Origin: Candidatus Symbiopectobacterium sp. 'North America' | GTDB lineage: Bacteria > Pseudomonadota > Gammaproteobacteria > Enterobacterales > Enterobacteriaceae | Assembly (NCBI RefSeq): GCF_015762685.1 | Contig: NZ_PEHF01000017.1 | Span: 1-64,000, forward strand | Direction of reading: 5' to 3' | Length of the DNA stretch: 64,000 nucleotides | Shown: piece after piece, positions 11,362-21,662 of the stretch | Layout: every line of letters begins with the position of its first letter | Position numbering within the stretch: the stretch's first letter is position 1 | Translations under genes and position numbers: made by a program | The notes under the pieces: model-generated | What the model saw: the letters and a program-made list of their open reading frames with translations, nothing else | The model's database searches: none | What the model was told of the DNA's origin: nothing

Positions 11362-11856
11362 TATGTTTCTCCCTGAAAGGGTGACTCGTAGCATCTGGGT
11401 AATGCCCGCGATGTTCCCGTGAAAACAGGGGACAGCGATACCGCAGAGATCGACTCCCAGTTGCGATAAAGAGGAGGCTCAGCAGACAAACACGCAAGGG
11501 TGGCGTTGCCATCGCTGAATTCAGTGAGAAACCTAAAGTTCGCTACACCAGTGATGCTCACTGGCAAGAATGGCTGAAAGGAATAGCATCTAGATGGAAG
11601 TAATGATGGTTTTGTTCTGTATTTTCTTCATGATGATACTGTATTACCTGCCGCAAATAATGCGATTTGTCCACATTCCTCGAAATTAAAAGAATATTAC
11701 GCTCTTTTATTTGTAGCATGCCTTATAGGGGAAAGCAAACCAGCCCTCGGCTTGAGTGTGTGTCATTAGGTGTTGGTTTAATGACGGTGCAGACAGACGC
11801 TGCAACGTTGCTGGTGGTCAAACGGGCTATGCCACTAAGGCTAACTGGAATAAGGG
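11362..11856. other. Gene-poor gap between mdtJ and the NUDIX remnant
   Basis: No recognised gene. On the plus strand an open stretch without a clear start ends at TAA 11601-11603 and reads AEFSEKPKVRYTSDAHWQEW near its end. Its composition is protein-like, so it may be the tail of a decayed gene, but I cannot assign a family. The minus strand next to 11362 must hold the mdtJI promoter. AT-rich sequence at 11600-11720 shows no clear signal. Confidence 0.4.
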
Positions 11857-12329
11857 CTAAGCCTCCAACGGCATACGTAACAGGGGATGTGGTTGCTGTT
11901 CGGCAAAGTAACGATGAATGTGATGCAGGATGTCGCGCTGGCCGGGAAGGGCAACATCTGGGCCGCTTCCTCAAAGGTAGCCCAATGGAATTCGCTGTGC
12001 TCGGCGTTAAGCACAATGTCAGCGTTGGCAGCGACATAAGCCACGAACACCGGCACCAGCGTCAGGCCATTGTTATCCGCTTCGTAAAACTGCTCGCAGC
12101 GATCCGCTGAGTAAAGATCGGTTAACTGCAATCCCGTCTCTTCTTTCGCTTCACGTCGCGCCGTTTGCCAGGCGTTTTCCCTGGCTTCAATACCACCGGC
12201 TATCTGGCACCACTTCCCCGGCTGAGTATGGCCGTTGCGGCGTAGCAGCAGGACTTGATAGCCAGCCTGCACTGGGCGCAGTACATAAAGCGCGATGGAA
12301 AAGCAGCGGATCGGAATCTCATGTCGCAT
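11857..12329 (-). pseudogene. NUDIX hydrolase, one-base frameshift near the C-terminus
   Basis: NUDIX enzymes hydrolyse nucleoside diphosphates linked to another moiety. A full Nudix box is present: GGIEARENAW then QTARREAKEETGL, fitting GX5EX7REUXEEXGU. The N-terminal strand (RCFSIALYVLRP) and the VPVFVAYVA strand are also normal. After LPFP the frame shifts: reading on in frame gives unrelated residues to 11841, whereas skipping one base at about 11943-11950 gives GQRDILHHIHRYFAEQQ and a natural end at TAG 11857-11859. One C is probably missing from a CCC run. The catalytic box is untouched, so partial activity or a homopolymer sequencing error are both possible. Specific substrate unknown. 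Confidence 0.75.
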
Positions 12330-12353
12330 AACGCACTCTCTTCCCTGTTTTGT

Positions 12354-13265
12354 TTAGCGCTGTGCTTCGCCGCCCAACGCCTCAACCAAATTGGTCGTTA
12401 GCGCGGAAAGCTCGCTGGTCATCAGAATAAAATCGGCATCAAAGCGTTGAGCCACATCGTCCCTGTCGATATCGTCGTTCTGCTCACGCAGCGTGTCGGC
12501 GAACTTCAGGCGTTTCAGCGTGCCATCTTCTGCCAGTATCAGTTGGATGCGCTCTTGCCAGTCGAGGGCCAGTTTGGTCACCACTTTACCTTTTTCGATA
12601 TGCACGGCGATTTCATCACTTACCAGATCTTGCTTCTTACAGCGGATCACTCCGCCGTCTTCCAGAATCGCTTTCAATTCGGCTTCGTCTTGCAGGGTGA
12701 AACCGGCTGGCACATCACCAGAGCGCACCCATTCGGTCAGGGTAAGTTCAATAGGGTTTTCCAGCGCCAAGGGCACCACGGGCAGTGAGCCCAGGGTTTT
12801 GCGCAATAGCGCCAGCGTATCTTCGGCTTTTTTGGCGCTGGCAGCATCAACCATAATCAACTGATTAACGGTATCAATCCATAGCCACACCTGGCTGAAA
12901 CGGCTGAAGGCACGCGGCAGCAGCGTATGCAGCACTTCATCTTTCAGGGTGTCTTTTTCGGTTTTTTTCAGTTTGCGGTGCTGTTCGGCTTCCAGTTTGT
13001 CGATTTTGGTCTGGAGCGCCTGCTTGATCACCGGAGACGGCAGCATCTTTTCTTCTTTGCGTGCGCAGAGCAGCAGTTGGCCGTTAACGCTGTGGGTCAG
13101 TGCATCGCTGTGAACGCCCATCGGGGATACCCAACCGGTGCGAGAGAGATCCTGGCTCCCGCAGGGGGTAAAGGCGAACTCACTCAACTGTTTTTCTAAC
13201 GCATCAGTAGAAAGGGCGATATCGCGGTTCAGGCGATAAATAATAACATTTTTAAACCACAACAT
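12354..13265 (-). CDS. rdgC: Recombination-associated protein RdgC
   Basis: Ring-shaped dimeric DNA-binding protein associated with the nucleoid, which modulates RecA function and replication-fork recombination. 303 residues, identical in length to E. coli RdgC, beginning MLWFKN and ending EALGGEAQR. Characteristic segments are [32 protein letters not shown] and [15 protein letters not shown]. Divergent from mak, as in E. coli. No lesion. Its retention beside a destroyed sbcCD is notable, because RdgC becomes important when other recombination functions are impaired. Confidence 0.96.
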   Translation of the reverse strand: MLWFKNVIIYRLNRDIALSTDALEKQLSEFAFTPCGSQDLSRTGWVSPMGVHSDALTHSVNGQLLLCARKEEKMLPSPVIKQALQTKIDKLEAEQHRKLKKTEKDTLKDEVLHTLLPRAFSRFSQVWLWIDTVNQLIMVDAASAKKAEDTLALLRKTLGSLPVVPLALENPIELTLTEWVRSGDVPAGFTLQDEAELKAILEDGGVIRCKKQDLVSDEIAVHIEKGKVVTKLALDWQERIQLILAEDGTLKRLKFADTLREQNDDIDRDDVAQRFDADFILMTSELSALTTNLVEALGGEAQR

Positions 13266-13454
13266 GGTGTTATCCCTGGCGGTGTGTGCGCGGCACGCGG
13301 ATGAAAAGGGGAGGGACGCATCATAGCGGATTTGGCGTGCAAGTGCAGCGCTTAATGGTGGTTACGTATACACTAGAATAAAGTTACCTTATGCCATATA
13401 CTTGAAAAATTTGATATTTATTCATGCATTATGGGGATTTTCTGAGGAGGCGTT

Positions 13455-14363
13455 GTGCGTATTGGAATTGATTTGGGCGGAACCAAAACGGAGGTCATCG
13501 CACTGGGGGATCACGGCGAAACGCTGTTCCGTCGTCGTCTGCCGACGCCCCGTGATGACTATCAGGGAACGTTGAAGACTATTGCTACGCTGGTTAACGA
13601 AGCCGAAAAGGCAACTGGCATGACCGGGAGCGTCGGCGTGGGGATTCCTGGCACCCTGTCACCGCTGTCCCACCACGTAAAAAACGCCAATTCGGTGTGG
13701 TTGAACGATAAGCCGTTGGATAACGATCTCTCCGCACTGTTGCAGCGCCCGGTGCGCCTCGCCAATGACGCCAACTGTCTGGCGGTGTCTGAAGCGGTGG
13801 ACGGAGCTGGTGCCGGACTCGATGTAATGTTTGCCATTATTATCGGTACCGGCTGTGGTGTGGGCATTGCGCTCAACGGACGAGCTCATGCCGGACGCAA
13901 CGGCATCGCTGGCGAATGGGGGCATAACCCATTGCCCTGGCAGAATGAGCAAGAGCGCCAGTTTGCGCAGGCCGTGCCTTGCTATTGTGGTCAAATCGGA
14001 TGCATTGAAACCTTTATTTCCGGCACCGGTTTCGCTGCCGACTATCGCCATGTCACGAGCCATGCCTGCAATGGGGAAACCATTGTTTCATTGGCGCGTC
14101 AGGCGGATAGCTCCGCAGAACAAGCTCTGCAACGTTATGAGCAACGTCTGGCCAAATCCATCGCACACGTGATCAATTTAGTGGATCCGGACGTCGTGGT
14201 GTTGGGTGACGGGATGAGCAATGTCCCACGTTTTTATCAGACGCTGCCCGCGCTGATAACCCCATGGATTTTCGGTCAGGAGTGCACCACGCGGATTCGT
14301 CAGGCCACTCACGGTGACTCTAGCGGTGTGCGCCGTGCCGCCTGGCTGTGGCCGGTGGCATAA
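13455..14363 (+). CDS. mak: ROK-family fructokinase Mak
   Basis: Cytoplasmic sugar kinase of the ROK family, phosphorylating fructose (and weakly mannose) with ATP. It starts at GTG 13455 with GAGGAGG just upstream. The phosphate-binding motif [10 protein letters not shown] is at residues 4-13, the glycine-rich GTGCGVG near 133-139, and the ROK zinc motif [10 protein letters not shown] near 176-185. 302 residues, the normal length. The C-terminal LGGGMSN motif of E. coli reads LGDGMSN here, a Gly-to-Asp change in a conserved nucleotide-binding loop that could weaken activity. araJ, which follows mak in E. coli, is absent; sbcC debris begins right after the stop. Confidence 0.92.
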   Translation: MRIGIDLGGTKTEVIALGDHGETLFRRRLPTPRDDYQGTLKTIATLVNEAEKATGMTGSVGVGIPGTLSPLSHHVKNANSVWLNDKPLDNDLSALLQRPVRLANDANCLAVSEAVDGAGAGLDVMFAIIIGTGCGVGIALNGRAHAGRNGIAGEWGHNPLPWQNEQERQFAQAVPCYCGQIGCIETFISGTGFAADYRHVTSHACNGETIVSLARQADSSAEQALQRYEQRLAKSIAHVINLVDPDVVVLGDGMSNVPRFYQTLPALITPWIFGQECTTRIRQATHGDSSGVRRAAWLWPVA

Positions 14364-14394
14364 CGCGCCTACGCATGTGTAAGCAGAGCGCTAC

Positions 14395-16749
14395 AAGGCG
14401 TAGCGCCGCGGCGAGTGTTTCTTGCTGTGTTGTCAGTGCAGCAGTGAGCTGTTGCTGTTTGTGTGCGGCCTCGGCAAGCCCTTTCCGGTGCGTCTGAATA
14501 CGCTGTTGCAGCAGGGCAAGCTGCTGTTCTGTTTCCTGACGTTGCTGCTGCGCCGTGGTCAGTGTATCCTTACTTTCTTGCCAACTGCGTCGCAGTTTTT
14601 CTTACGCTTCTGTCTGGCTAAACAGGGTATCTGCTTCGCGATCGCAGGCGGTCAGCCACTCGGCAATCTCTTGTTCCTGTTCGGGCGTGAAGGTTACGTG
14701 TAAATACTCACTCACCTGTTGCCAAGGGTTATGGCGCGTTTGCTACAGCTTTTCCTGTTCGGCTCGCTCGGCTTGAAGTTCGTCACGCTGTTTTGCCAAT
14801 GCGGCGAGCGCACCTTCGTGTTGTGCCAACTCACCGCGCACCTGCTGACACAGCGTGCGCAGTTGTGCCATACGCACTTGTGTATCGGACGTGGTTTGCG
14901 CCAGCGTTTGATACTCCGCAATCGCCGGATGGTGCGTAGAGCCACACAGCGGACAGGGTTTTTCCGGTTGCAGCAGTGCGCGTTCATCTTCCAGTTTGAT
15001 GATGCGCTTTTCCAGTTCGACACGCTGCTCGACATCGTTCAACTGCTGCTCCAGACGCTGACAGTCCGCGCGCTGCGTTTCGTTGCTCTGGGTGTCGGCC
15101 TGAAAACGTTGGTCCAGTGTGAGCCATTTGCTGGCGCTATTTTGCTGCTGTTGACGCAGGTTGCTGAGTGCTTGTGTTAATTCTCCGAACTGCCGTCGCG
15201 CTTGCCGTGCGCGCTGGTGCGCCGCGTAACGCTCACGCAAACCGGCAATCGGATTCGCCGTTTCTGCCTGTTGCCATACCTGTTGCTGCTGTTCGCATTG
15301 ACGCTGTAAGGTGTCATAGCGCTGCTGTTGCGCGCTACGCTGTTCGCTTAGCACCACCTGCTTGCGCGTCATCGCTTGTTCATCGTTGGTCAGGAGTTGC
15401 TGCTGCGCATCCACAACGGCCAGTTCCTCTGACAGGCGCTGCTGTTCCTGAAATGCCGCGCGCCACACGCCAAGTTGTTCGCTCCAGTAACGGTGATGGG
15501 GATGCTGCTGCTGGTAATTGAGTCGGGTTTCACGCCGGGTTTGCAGAGTATCGCGCTTGCGAAGCAGGTCAGCCAGTTGCTGCTGCTCGTTATCACGCTG
15601 CGTTTGTGTTTGGCTCAACGCCAGGCGGTGCTGGGCGCAGCGTTCCCTTTGGCTCGCGATGTGCTGATCGAGCGGTATCACCTGCTGCTCGATCAGCGTT
15701 TCTTCCTGCTGGCGTGCGGCATTGTGTTTCTGCTGGATCTGTTGCGCTTGCAGCAACAACTGCTGTTGCTGCTGATGTACGGTCTGGCTGGTGGCGTGCT
15801 GCTGGGTTAACTCGCTTTCACGCGTTTGTGCAGCAACCCGAGCCAACTGAGTACGCTCGCGCTGCAACGGGCGCAATTTTTCTGCTGACTCGTCTCGTTC
15901 CAGCCGTAATCAATCGAGTTCCGTGTCACGTTGTGCCTGCTCGGCGGCCTCGGCCTGTTGCTGCTTTTGGCGTAAGTCCTGCTGAAGAAACCGTTCTTGA
16001 ACCAGCCATTGCTGGTGTGTCAGTGCTTGCTCACGTTTTTCCCGTAACCCTTGTTCTTCCTGTTGTAGCTGTGTCAGTGCCGCCAGTACGCTTTGTCGCT
16101 CACTGTCATCCAACAATGCGATGGCCGAGGCGCGTGCTTGTAGCGCGTCCAATGTCTGCTTTACTGCCTTATGCTGCTCATAGATCCGACTGTAAATCTC
16201 GCCATAGATCACGTTTCCTGTCAGCTCTTCCAGCAGTTCTGCGCGTTTATTCTGTTCGGCGTTGAGAAAGGCGGCAAACTGCCCCTGCGAGAGCATCATT
16301 GAGCGGGTAAAACGCTCAAAATCCAGCCCGGTAATACGGATGGTGTGGGCCAGTTTTTCGGACAGCTTTTGCGTGAGGATCTTGCCGTCTTCGATCAGCG
16401 CCAGTTCGGCTTTCGGGGTTTGCAGGTTTCCGTCTGCCGCATCTTTGGCGCGGCGCTGACTCCAAAATGCACGATAGCCGACGCCTTTGACCTCAAATTC
16501 CACTTCTGCCAGACAGTCGGCGGTGTTGCGTGTCATCAGTTCGTTCTGCGTGGCGGATAGCGTATTCAGCCGCGGTGTCTGGTGATACAGCGCTAGGCAG
16601 ATGGCATCCAGCAGCGTAGTTTTGCCCGCGCCGGTCGGGCCGGTGATGGCAAACAGCCCGTTGCTGGCAAACGGCTCCTGCGTCAAATCAATCTTCCATT
16701 CGCCTTTGAGCGAGTTGAGGTTTTTTAACCGTAAGCTCAGGATTTTCAT
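14395..16749 (-). pseudogene. sbcC: Exonuclease subunit SbcC, three stops and 3' truncation
   Basis: SbcC is the SMC-like ATPase of the SbcCD nuclease that cleaves DNA hairpins. The N-terminus is normal ([16 protein letters not shown], Walker [12 protein letters not shown]), followed by Gln-rich coiled coil and the zinc hook CPLCG. In-frame stops occur at 15910-15912 (TGA), 14743-14745 (TAG) and 14602-14604 (TAA). The homology ends near 14395, after about 780 codons, whereas the E. coli protein has 1,048 residues; the second coiled-coil arm and the C-terminal signature and Walker B half are gone. The remnant abuts the 3' end of mak, so a deletion took the sbcC 3' end and araJ. Clearly dead. 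Confidence 0.95.
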
Positions 16750-17970
16750 GCTTGCGGCGCTCCTTCGGTGACGTCTCGGACCATTTCATCGAACAGTGGG
16801 CGCAGCCGTGCTTGCTGTTCCTGCGCCATGTCGGTCAGCGCCAGTTTGCGTTCGAAAACGTCCTGCGGGGATAATTCGTCCAACGTTTCTTTCTTTTCGC
16901 GCGCAATCGCCTGCAAGCGCTGCTCACGGTTGCGCCGTAACAGCAACACGTCGACGGGTAATGCGTGCGTTAACTGCTGGATACGCTGCTGCATATCGCT
17001 GAGGTAGGTGTCGGTGGCGATCTCGATGTCCAGCCAGATACGCTGCCCAGCTTCTGGTATGGGGAAGCTGTGCAATTGCTGCTCAATGTCCGCCAAATTG
17101 CCTTTGATGAGGCGCATCGGTTGCGTCACAGGTACCGGCAGCAGCCTTATTTCTGGGGGCGCGTCATACGGGAAATCGATCAACGCGACTGATTTTTCAC
17201 TACTAAGCTCATCAAAACTCAGGGCTATCGGGGAGCCGCTGTAGCGGATGTGCTCGCTGTGCCCCACGCGCTGCGGGCGGTGGATATGCCCAAGGGCGAT
17301 ATAACCAGCAGGCGGAAAGGCCTGCACCGGGTAAGCGTCGAGCGAGCCGATGTAGATCTCGCGCACCGCTTCCGAGGCGGTGACTCCCACGGTGGTCAGG
17401 TGTCCGGTGGCGATAATCGGCAGGGTAATTGCCAGCGTGTCGCGCAAATCGCAGGCGTGCTGATAGCATTGCGCGTAGTGTTCGCTGATGGCGTCTTGCA
17501 AGGCGATCTGTTTCTCCACGCCGGATTGACCCGCCAGGCTGCGCAGGATGTCGTGCGGGCGCAGAAAAGGAATCGCGCACAGAATTGCACCGGGCGCGCC
17601 TTGATGGGTATTGAGTGTGAAGACCTGCTGCGTCACATCCTCAGCGGCGTTGGCCATAACACGAGTATTTGAGGCACGCCAGCAGATCGCGCGATTCATT
17701 TAAGGTTGCCACCGCATCGTGGTTTCCGGCCAGCAATACCAATTGGCATCCCGTGGTGCGCAATGCCACCACAAACCGGTTGAGCATCTCGCGTGCGTAG
17801 CTCGGCGGCGAACCGTTATCAAAGATATCACCCGCCACAATCAGCGCATCGACTTGATGTTCGGTTATCTGCTCGATGAGCCAGTCGAGAAACGCTTGAT
17901 GCTCCGGTGCGCGACTTTTAGTATAAAAATATTGGCCCAGATGTCAGTCTGCGGTGTGAATGATACGCAT
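16746..17970 (-). pseudogene. sbcD: Exonuclease subunit SbcD, stop and frameshift
   Basis: Mn-dependent phosphoesterase subunit of SbcCD. ATG 17968-17970 begins MRIIHTAD, but the Trp of the metal-binding DWHLG motif is TGA at 17944-17946. The frame continues through the second motif (AGDIFDNG) and GNHD, then shifts at about 17668 where an extra A (CAAAT for CAAT) disrupts LNTRVMANAAED. From there the other frame is open to 16746 and overlaps the sbcC start by 4 bases, the normal operon structure. Both SbcCD subunits are therefore independently inactivated. Confidence 0.94.
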
Positions 17971-18100
17971 GGCGTTTCCTGTTAGACGTGCTATCTACCT
18001 ACTGTAGGGCGATTATAAGCAGTGAGGGCGGCGGCTGTCGTTATCGCATCGAAAATTTTGGAAACAGCGGCTAAATCGGGTGTTACCTTCAGTTTGGGTT

Positions 18101-18130
18101 TTCATAAATCTGTCATAAAACTGACGCATA
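18101..18130 (+). promoter_or_regulatory. Pho box upstream of phoB
   Basis: Direct repeats TTCATAAATCT and GTCATAAAACTG followed by ACGCATA at 18101-18130 closely match the PhoB-binding box in front of E. coli phoB, where 7-bp CTGTCAT-like elements alternate with AT-rich 4-bp spacers. It implies autoregulation of phoBR under phosphate limitation. It lies about 115-145 bases before the phoB start. Confidence 0.85.
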
Positions 18131-18245
18131 CTGCTTTCGCCCGCAGAAGATAAGCCACTCAGGCACCTTTATAGGTAAAGCGGGCAATGGTGAGATTTCG
18201 TTATTGTTGACGCGTTTCATACGCTGACTAACGGCAGGATGGACA

Positions 18246-18935
18246 ATGGCAAGACGCATACTGGTCGTAGAAGATGAAGCGCCGATCCGTGAAATGGTGT
18301 GCTTCGTGTTAGAGCAAAACGGCTATCAGTCCGTTGAAGCGGAAGATTATGACAGCGCTGTGACGCGTTTGTCCGAACCATATCCGGATCTGGTACTGCT
18401 GGACTGGATGCTGCCAGGTGGCTCGGGATTGCAGTTTATCAAGCACATGAAGCGCGAAGCGCTGACGCGGGATATTCCGGTTATGATGTTGACGGCGCGC
18501 GGTGAAGAGGAAGATCGCGTGCGCGGGCTTGAGGTCGGTGCGGATGATTATATCACCAAGCCGTTTTCGCCCAAAGAGCTGGTAGCACGGATCAATGCGG
18601 TGATGCGCCGTATTTCACCCATGGCGGTGGAAGAGGTGATCGAAATGCGGGGGTTGAGTCTGGACCCAACTTCGCATCGCGTTACCACAGAACAACATGC
18701 GCTGAAGATGGGGCCGACCGAATTCAAACTGCTGCATTTTTTTATGACGCACGCTGAGCGTGTATACAGCCGCGAGCAGTTGCTCAATAACGTTTGGGGA
18801 ACTAACGTTTATGTTGAGGATCGTACTGTGGACGTGCATATTCGTCGCTTGCGCAAGGCGCTGGAAACCAGCGGACACGATAAAATGGTGCAAACGGTCC
18901 GGGGAACGGGGTACCGTTTTTCTACGCGTTATTGA
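18246..18935 (+). CDS. phoB: Phosphate regulon response regulator PhoB
   Basis: OmpR-family transcription factor that activates the Pho regulon when phosphorylated by PhoR. 229 residues. The receiver domain has the acidic pair E9/D10, phospho-acceptor Asp53 (LLDWMLPG), Thr83 region ([10 protein letters not shown]) and Lys105 (ITKPFSPKE). The winged-helix domain ends with the recognition helix [13 protein letters not shown] and the wing VRGTGYRF. Intact and very close to E. coli PhoB. First gene of phoBR behind a Pho box. Confidence 0.98.
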   Translation: MARRILVVEDEAPIREMVCFVLEQNGYQSVEAEDYDSAVTRLSEPYPDLVLLDWMLPGGSGLQFIKHMKREALTRDIPVMMLTARGEEEDRVRGLEVGADDYITKPFSPKELVARINAVMRRISPMAVEEVIEMRGLSLDPTSHRVTTEQHALKMGPTEFKLLHFFMTHAERVYSREQLLNNVWGTNVYVEDRTVDVHIRRLRKALETSGHDKMVQTVRGTGYRFSTRY

Positions 18936-19001
18936 TGTGCCCGTGAGCCATAGCGAGCGCGACATCGTGGCTAAATACCGCCAAAGCGGAGAGTTTTTAA
19001 C

Positions 19002-20324
19002 GTGTTAGAACGTCTTTCGTGGAAAAAGCTGGCATTGGAGCTGGCTTTTTTTTGCTTGCCAGCCCTGCTGCTTGGCCTGATTTTCGGCTACCTGCCCTGG
19101 TTTATGCTGGCGGCGGTGCTGGTGGTGCTTGGCTGGAATTATTACAACCAGCTTAAACTCTCCTACTGGCTGTGGGTCGATCGCAGCATGACACCGCCAC
19201 CCGGGCTCTGGAGCTGGGAGCCGCTGTTTTACGGGCTGTATCAAATGCAACTGCGTAGTCGGCGGCGGCGGCGCGAGCTGGCTTTGCTGATCAAGCGTTT
19301 TCGCAGCGGTGCCGAGTCGCTGCCCGATGGCGTGGTAATCACCACCGAAGAGGGCACCATTATCTGGTGCAACGGCCTGTCGCAGCATTTGCTCAGCCTG
19401 CGTTGGCCGGAAGATAACGGCCAGAATATCCTCAACTTGCTGCGCTATCCCGAGTTTACCCAATACATGCGTCAGCAGGATTTCTCCCGCGCCTTGACCC
19501 TGCAACTGATCAATTCACACCATGTCGAATTCCGTGTTATGCCGTACTCGGAAGGGCAATTATTGATGGTTGTGCGCGACATTACCCAGATGCACCAGTT
19601 GGAAAGGGCTCGGCGTAACTTCTTCGCCAACGTCAGTCATGAATTACGCACTCCGCTCACCGTGTTGCAAGGTTACCTGGAGATGATGCAGGACGATTCG
19701 CTGGACGGTGCCTTACGCAGCAAAGCGCTTTCAACCATGCAGGAGCAGACGCGGCGCATGGACGGGTTGGTGAAACAGTTGCTCACGTTATCGAAAATAG
19801 AAGCGGCAGCACCGATCAATCTGGCGGAAAAGGTCAATGTGCCGCGTATGCTGCGCATACTACAACGCGAAGCACAGACGCTGAGTCAGGATCGTCACGA
19901 AATTGTGTTCCACATCAACGATGGGCTGAGCGTTTACGGCAATGAAGAGCAGTTGCACAGCGCCTTCTCCAATCTGGTGTACAACGCGGTTAATCACACG
20001 CCGGAAGGCACGCGCATTGAAGTGTGCTGGCAAAAAATCACGCAGGGTGCGCAGTTTCAGGTCAGCGATAATGGTCCAGGGATCTCTGCCGAGCACATCC
20101 CTCGTCTGACGGAGCGTTTTTATCGTGTGGACAAAGCCCGCTCACGCCAAACGGGTGGCAGCGGGTTGGGGCTTGCCATCGTCAAGCATGCGCTCAGCCA
20201 TCATGATTCGCGGCTGGAGATTCTCAGTGAACCGGGTGCCGGAGCGCGTTTTATGTTTACGCTTCCTAACCGGTTGATTGTCGCTGTCTCTCTGTCGGAG
20301 AATAGCACCACTCCTTTGGCCTGA
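19002..20324 (+). CDS. phoR: Phosphate regulon sensor kinase PhoR
   Basis: Membrane histidine kinase controlling PhoB. It starts at GTG 19002 with GGAGAG about 10 bases upstream. Two N-terminal membrane helices (about residues 10-45) lead to a charged linker, a PAS domain ([19 protein letters not shown]) and the dimerisation helix with His213 ([12 protein letters not shown]). The ATPase domain follows, with N box [10 protein letters not shown]1 DNGPGIS and G2 GGSGLGLAI. 440 residues against 431 in E. coli; the extra length is at the C-terminal tail. No lesion. The sensor is retained while the adjacent PstS-like gene is broken. Confidence 0.97.
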   Translation: MLERLSWKKLALELAFFCLPALLLGLIFGYLPWFMLAAVLVVLGWNYYNQLKLSYWLWVDRSMTPPPGLWSWEPLFYGLYQMQLRSRRRRRELALLIKRFRSGAESLPDGVVITTEEGTIIWCNGLSQHLLSLRWPEDNGQNILNLLRYPEFTQYMRQQDFSRALTLQLINSHHVEFRVMPYSEGQLLMVVRDITQMHQLERARRNFFANVSHELRTPLTVLQGYLEMMQDDSLDGALRSKALSTMQEQTRRMDGLVKQLLTLSKIEAAAPINLAEKVNVPRMLRILQREAQTLSQDRHEIVFHINDGLSVYGNEEQLHSAFSNLVYNAVNHTPEGTRIEVCWQKITQGAQFQVSDNGPGISAEHIPRLTERFYRVDKARSRQTGGSGLGLAIVKHALSHHDSRLEILSEPGAGARFMFTLPNRLIVAVSLSENSTTPLA

Positions 20325-20338
20325 TGGATAGTTGACCT

Positions 20339-21280
20339 ATGATGCCAGCCCCGCTTTTTTCGGGTTTATTGCTCTGTGCTGCGCTGTTACTCAGTGGCTA
20401 GAGCCACGCTGCGCGCAGTGAGCAAATGCTGACGGGTAATCTCTCCAGTGCCGGCTCTGATTTGGCGACGCTGATGGCGTTTTGGGCTGCCTATTTTAAC
20501 CAGCATTATCGCAGCGTTAACATACAGATGCAGGCGACGGGATCGTCATCGGCCCCCACGGCACTTGCCTCCGGCGCGGCACAACTCGGTCCGATGAGCC
20601 GTGCCATGAAGGCCAGTGAGATTGAGGCTTTTGTGCAACGCTGCGGGTATCCACCACTGGCTGTGCCGGTGGCGATGGATGCGTTGGTGGTGTTCGTGAA
20701 TCAGGATAATCCGCTGCCGGGTTTGAACGTGCAACAGCTCGATACGCTGTTCTCTATTACCCATCGCTGCGGGGCGACGCAAACCGTGACCCACTGGCGC
20801 GATCTTGGGCTGACGGGGGAGTGGGCATCGCGCCGAGTGTTGCGCTATGGGCGCAACTCAGCGTCAGGCACCTATGGTTTTTTTAAGCAGCAAGCGCTGT
20901 GCGGTGGTGATTTCTTGCCGCTGGTGAATGAGCTACCGGGTTCTGCTTCGGTGGTGCAGGCGGTTACTACCTCCACACAGGCGATTGGTTATGCCAGCAT
21001 CGGTTTTCGCGCCAGCGGAGTGAAAATGTTGCCGCTGGCGGCGCAGGGAAACGACTATGTTGCGCCGACGGTGGACAATATTCGCAGCTGGCGTTATCCC
21101 TATGCGCGCTATCTCTATATTTATGTCAACAAAGCGCCAGAGCAGACGCTGGATAGCCTGACGGCCGCCTTTATGGATCGGGTGCTGTCTATCGCCGGGC
21201 AAAGTCTGGTGAGTCAGGATGGCTATCTTCCTTTGCCTGAGCACGTGCGGGTTAGCGCACGCCAGCAGCTCGGCCTGTAA
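20339..21280 (+). pseudogene. PstS-like phosphate-binding periplasmic protein, stop in the signal peptide
   Basis: A solute-binding protein of the PstS/SphX type, with an anchoring segment GSDLATLMAFWAAYF, the QATGSSSAP loop and GQSLVSQDGYLPLP near the end. ATG 20339 or 20342 starts a signal peptide (hydrophobic LLLCAALLLSG), but TAG at 20399-20401 terminates it at codon 20, just before the expected cleavage site SHAA. The mature part is open to 21280, about 285 codons. An internal ATG at 20426 could restart translation but would give a protein without an export signal. Position after phoR suggests a Pho-regulated phosphate binder. Not the canonical pst-operon pstS. Confidence 0.82.
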
Positions 21281-21303
21281 CACGCCACTATTCTCGCCCA
21301 TCA

Positions 21304-21390
21304 CCGTCATTCCAGCGAAGGCGGGAATCTCGTGCAGGCGAAACGCGTTCATTCTGTCAGAGATCCCCGGCTTTCTCCGAGGATGACGAG
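21304..21390. repeat. Intergenic palindromic repeat (REP/MITE-like)
   Basis: Inverted arms CGTCATTCC...GGGAATCTC (21305-21331) and AGAGATCCCCGG...GGATGACGAG (21359-21390) flank a centre of about 27 bases. The GTCATTCCAGCGAAGGCGGG consensus is a widely dispersed bacterial extragenic palindrome. It lies between the PstS-like and MetE-like pseudogenes; the rest of 21391-21662 shows nothing recognisable. No second full copy was noticed in this window. Confidence 0.6.
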
Positions 21391-21662
21391 GGGAGAAAGT
21401 CGGGGATGCCGAGGGAAAAGTGACTTTGTCATCAGTTTGACGTGAATTTTATTCATGTTAGTCGCGGAAAGTGAAAATTATTCTATTGCCCTCAACCTGT
21501 TGCCATGACAGGATTTACCTACCTTCTAGCCGTCCAGACGTCTAAATAAGTATAAGGCGTGATTACTGTGCGGCGTGACTATTTATTTTGAAACTATTTT
21601 GCAATGTCGCTTGCCTCACGCCGTGACGTGAAGGCATTGTTGCGAAAGATCAGGAGGTTATC

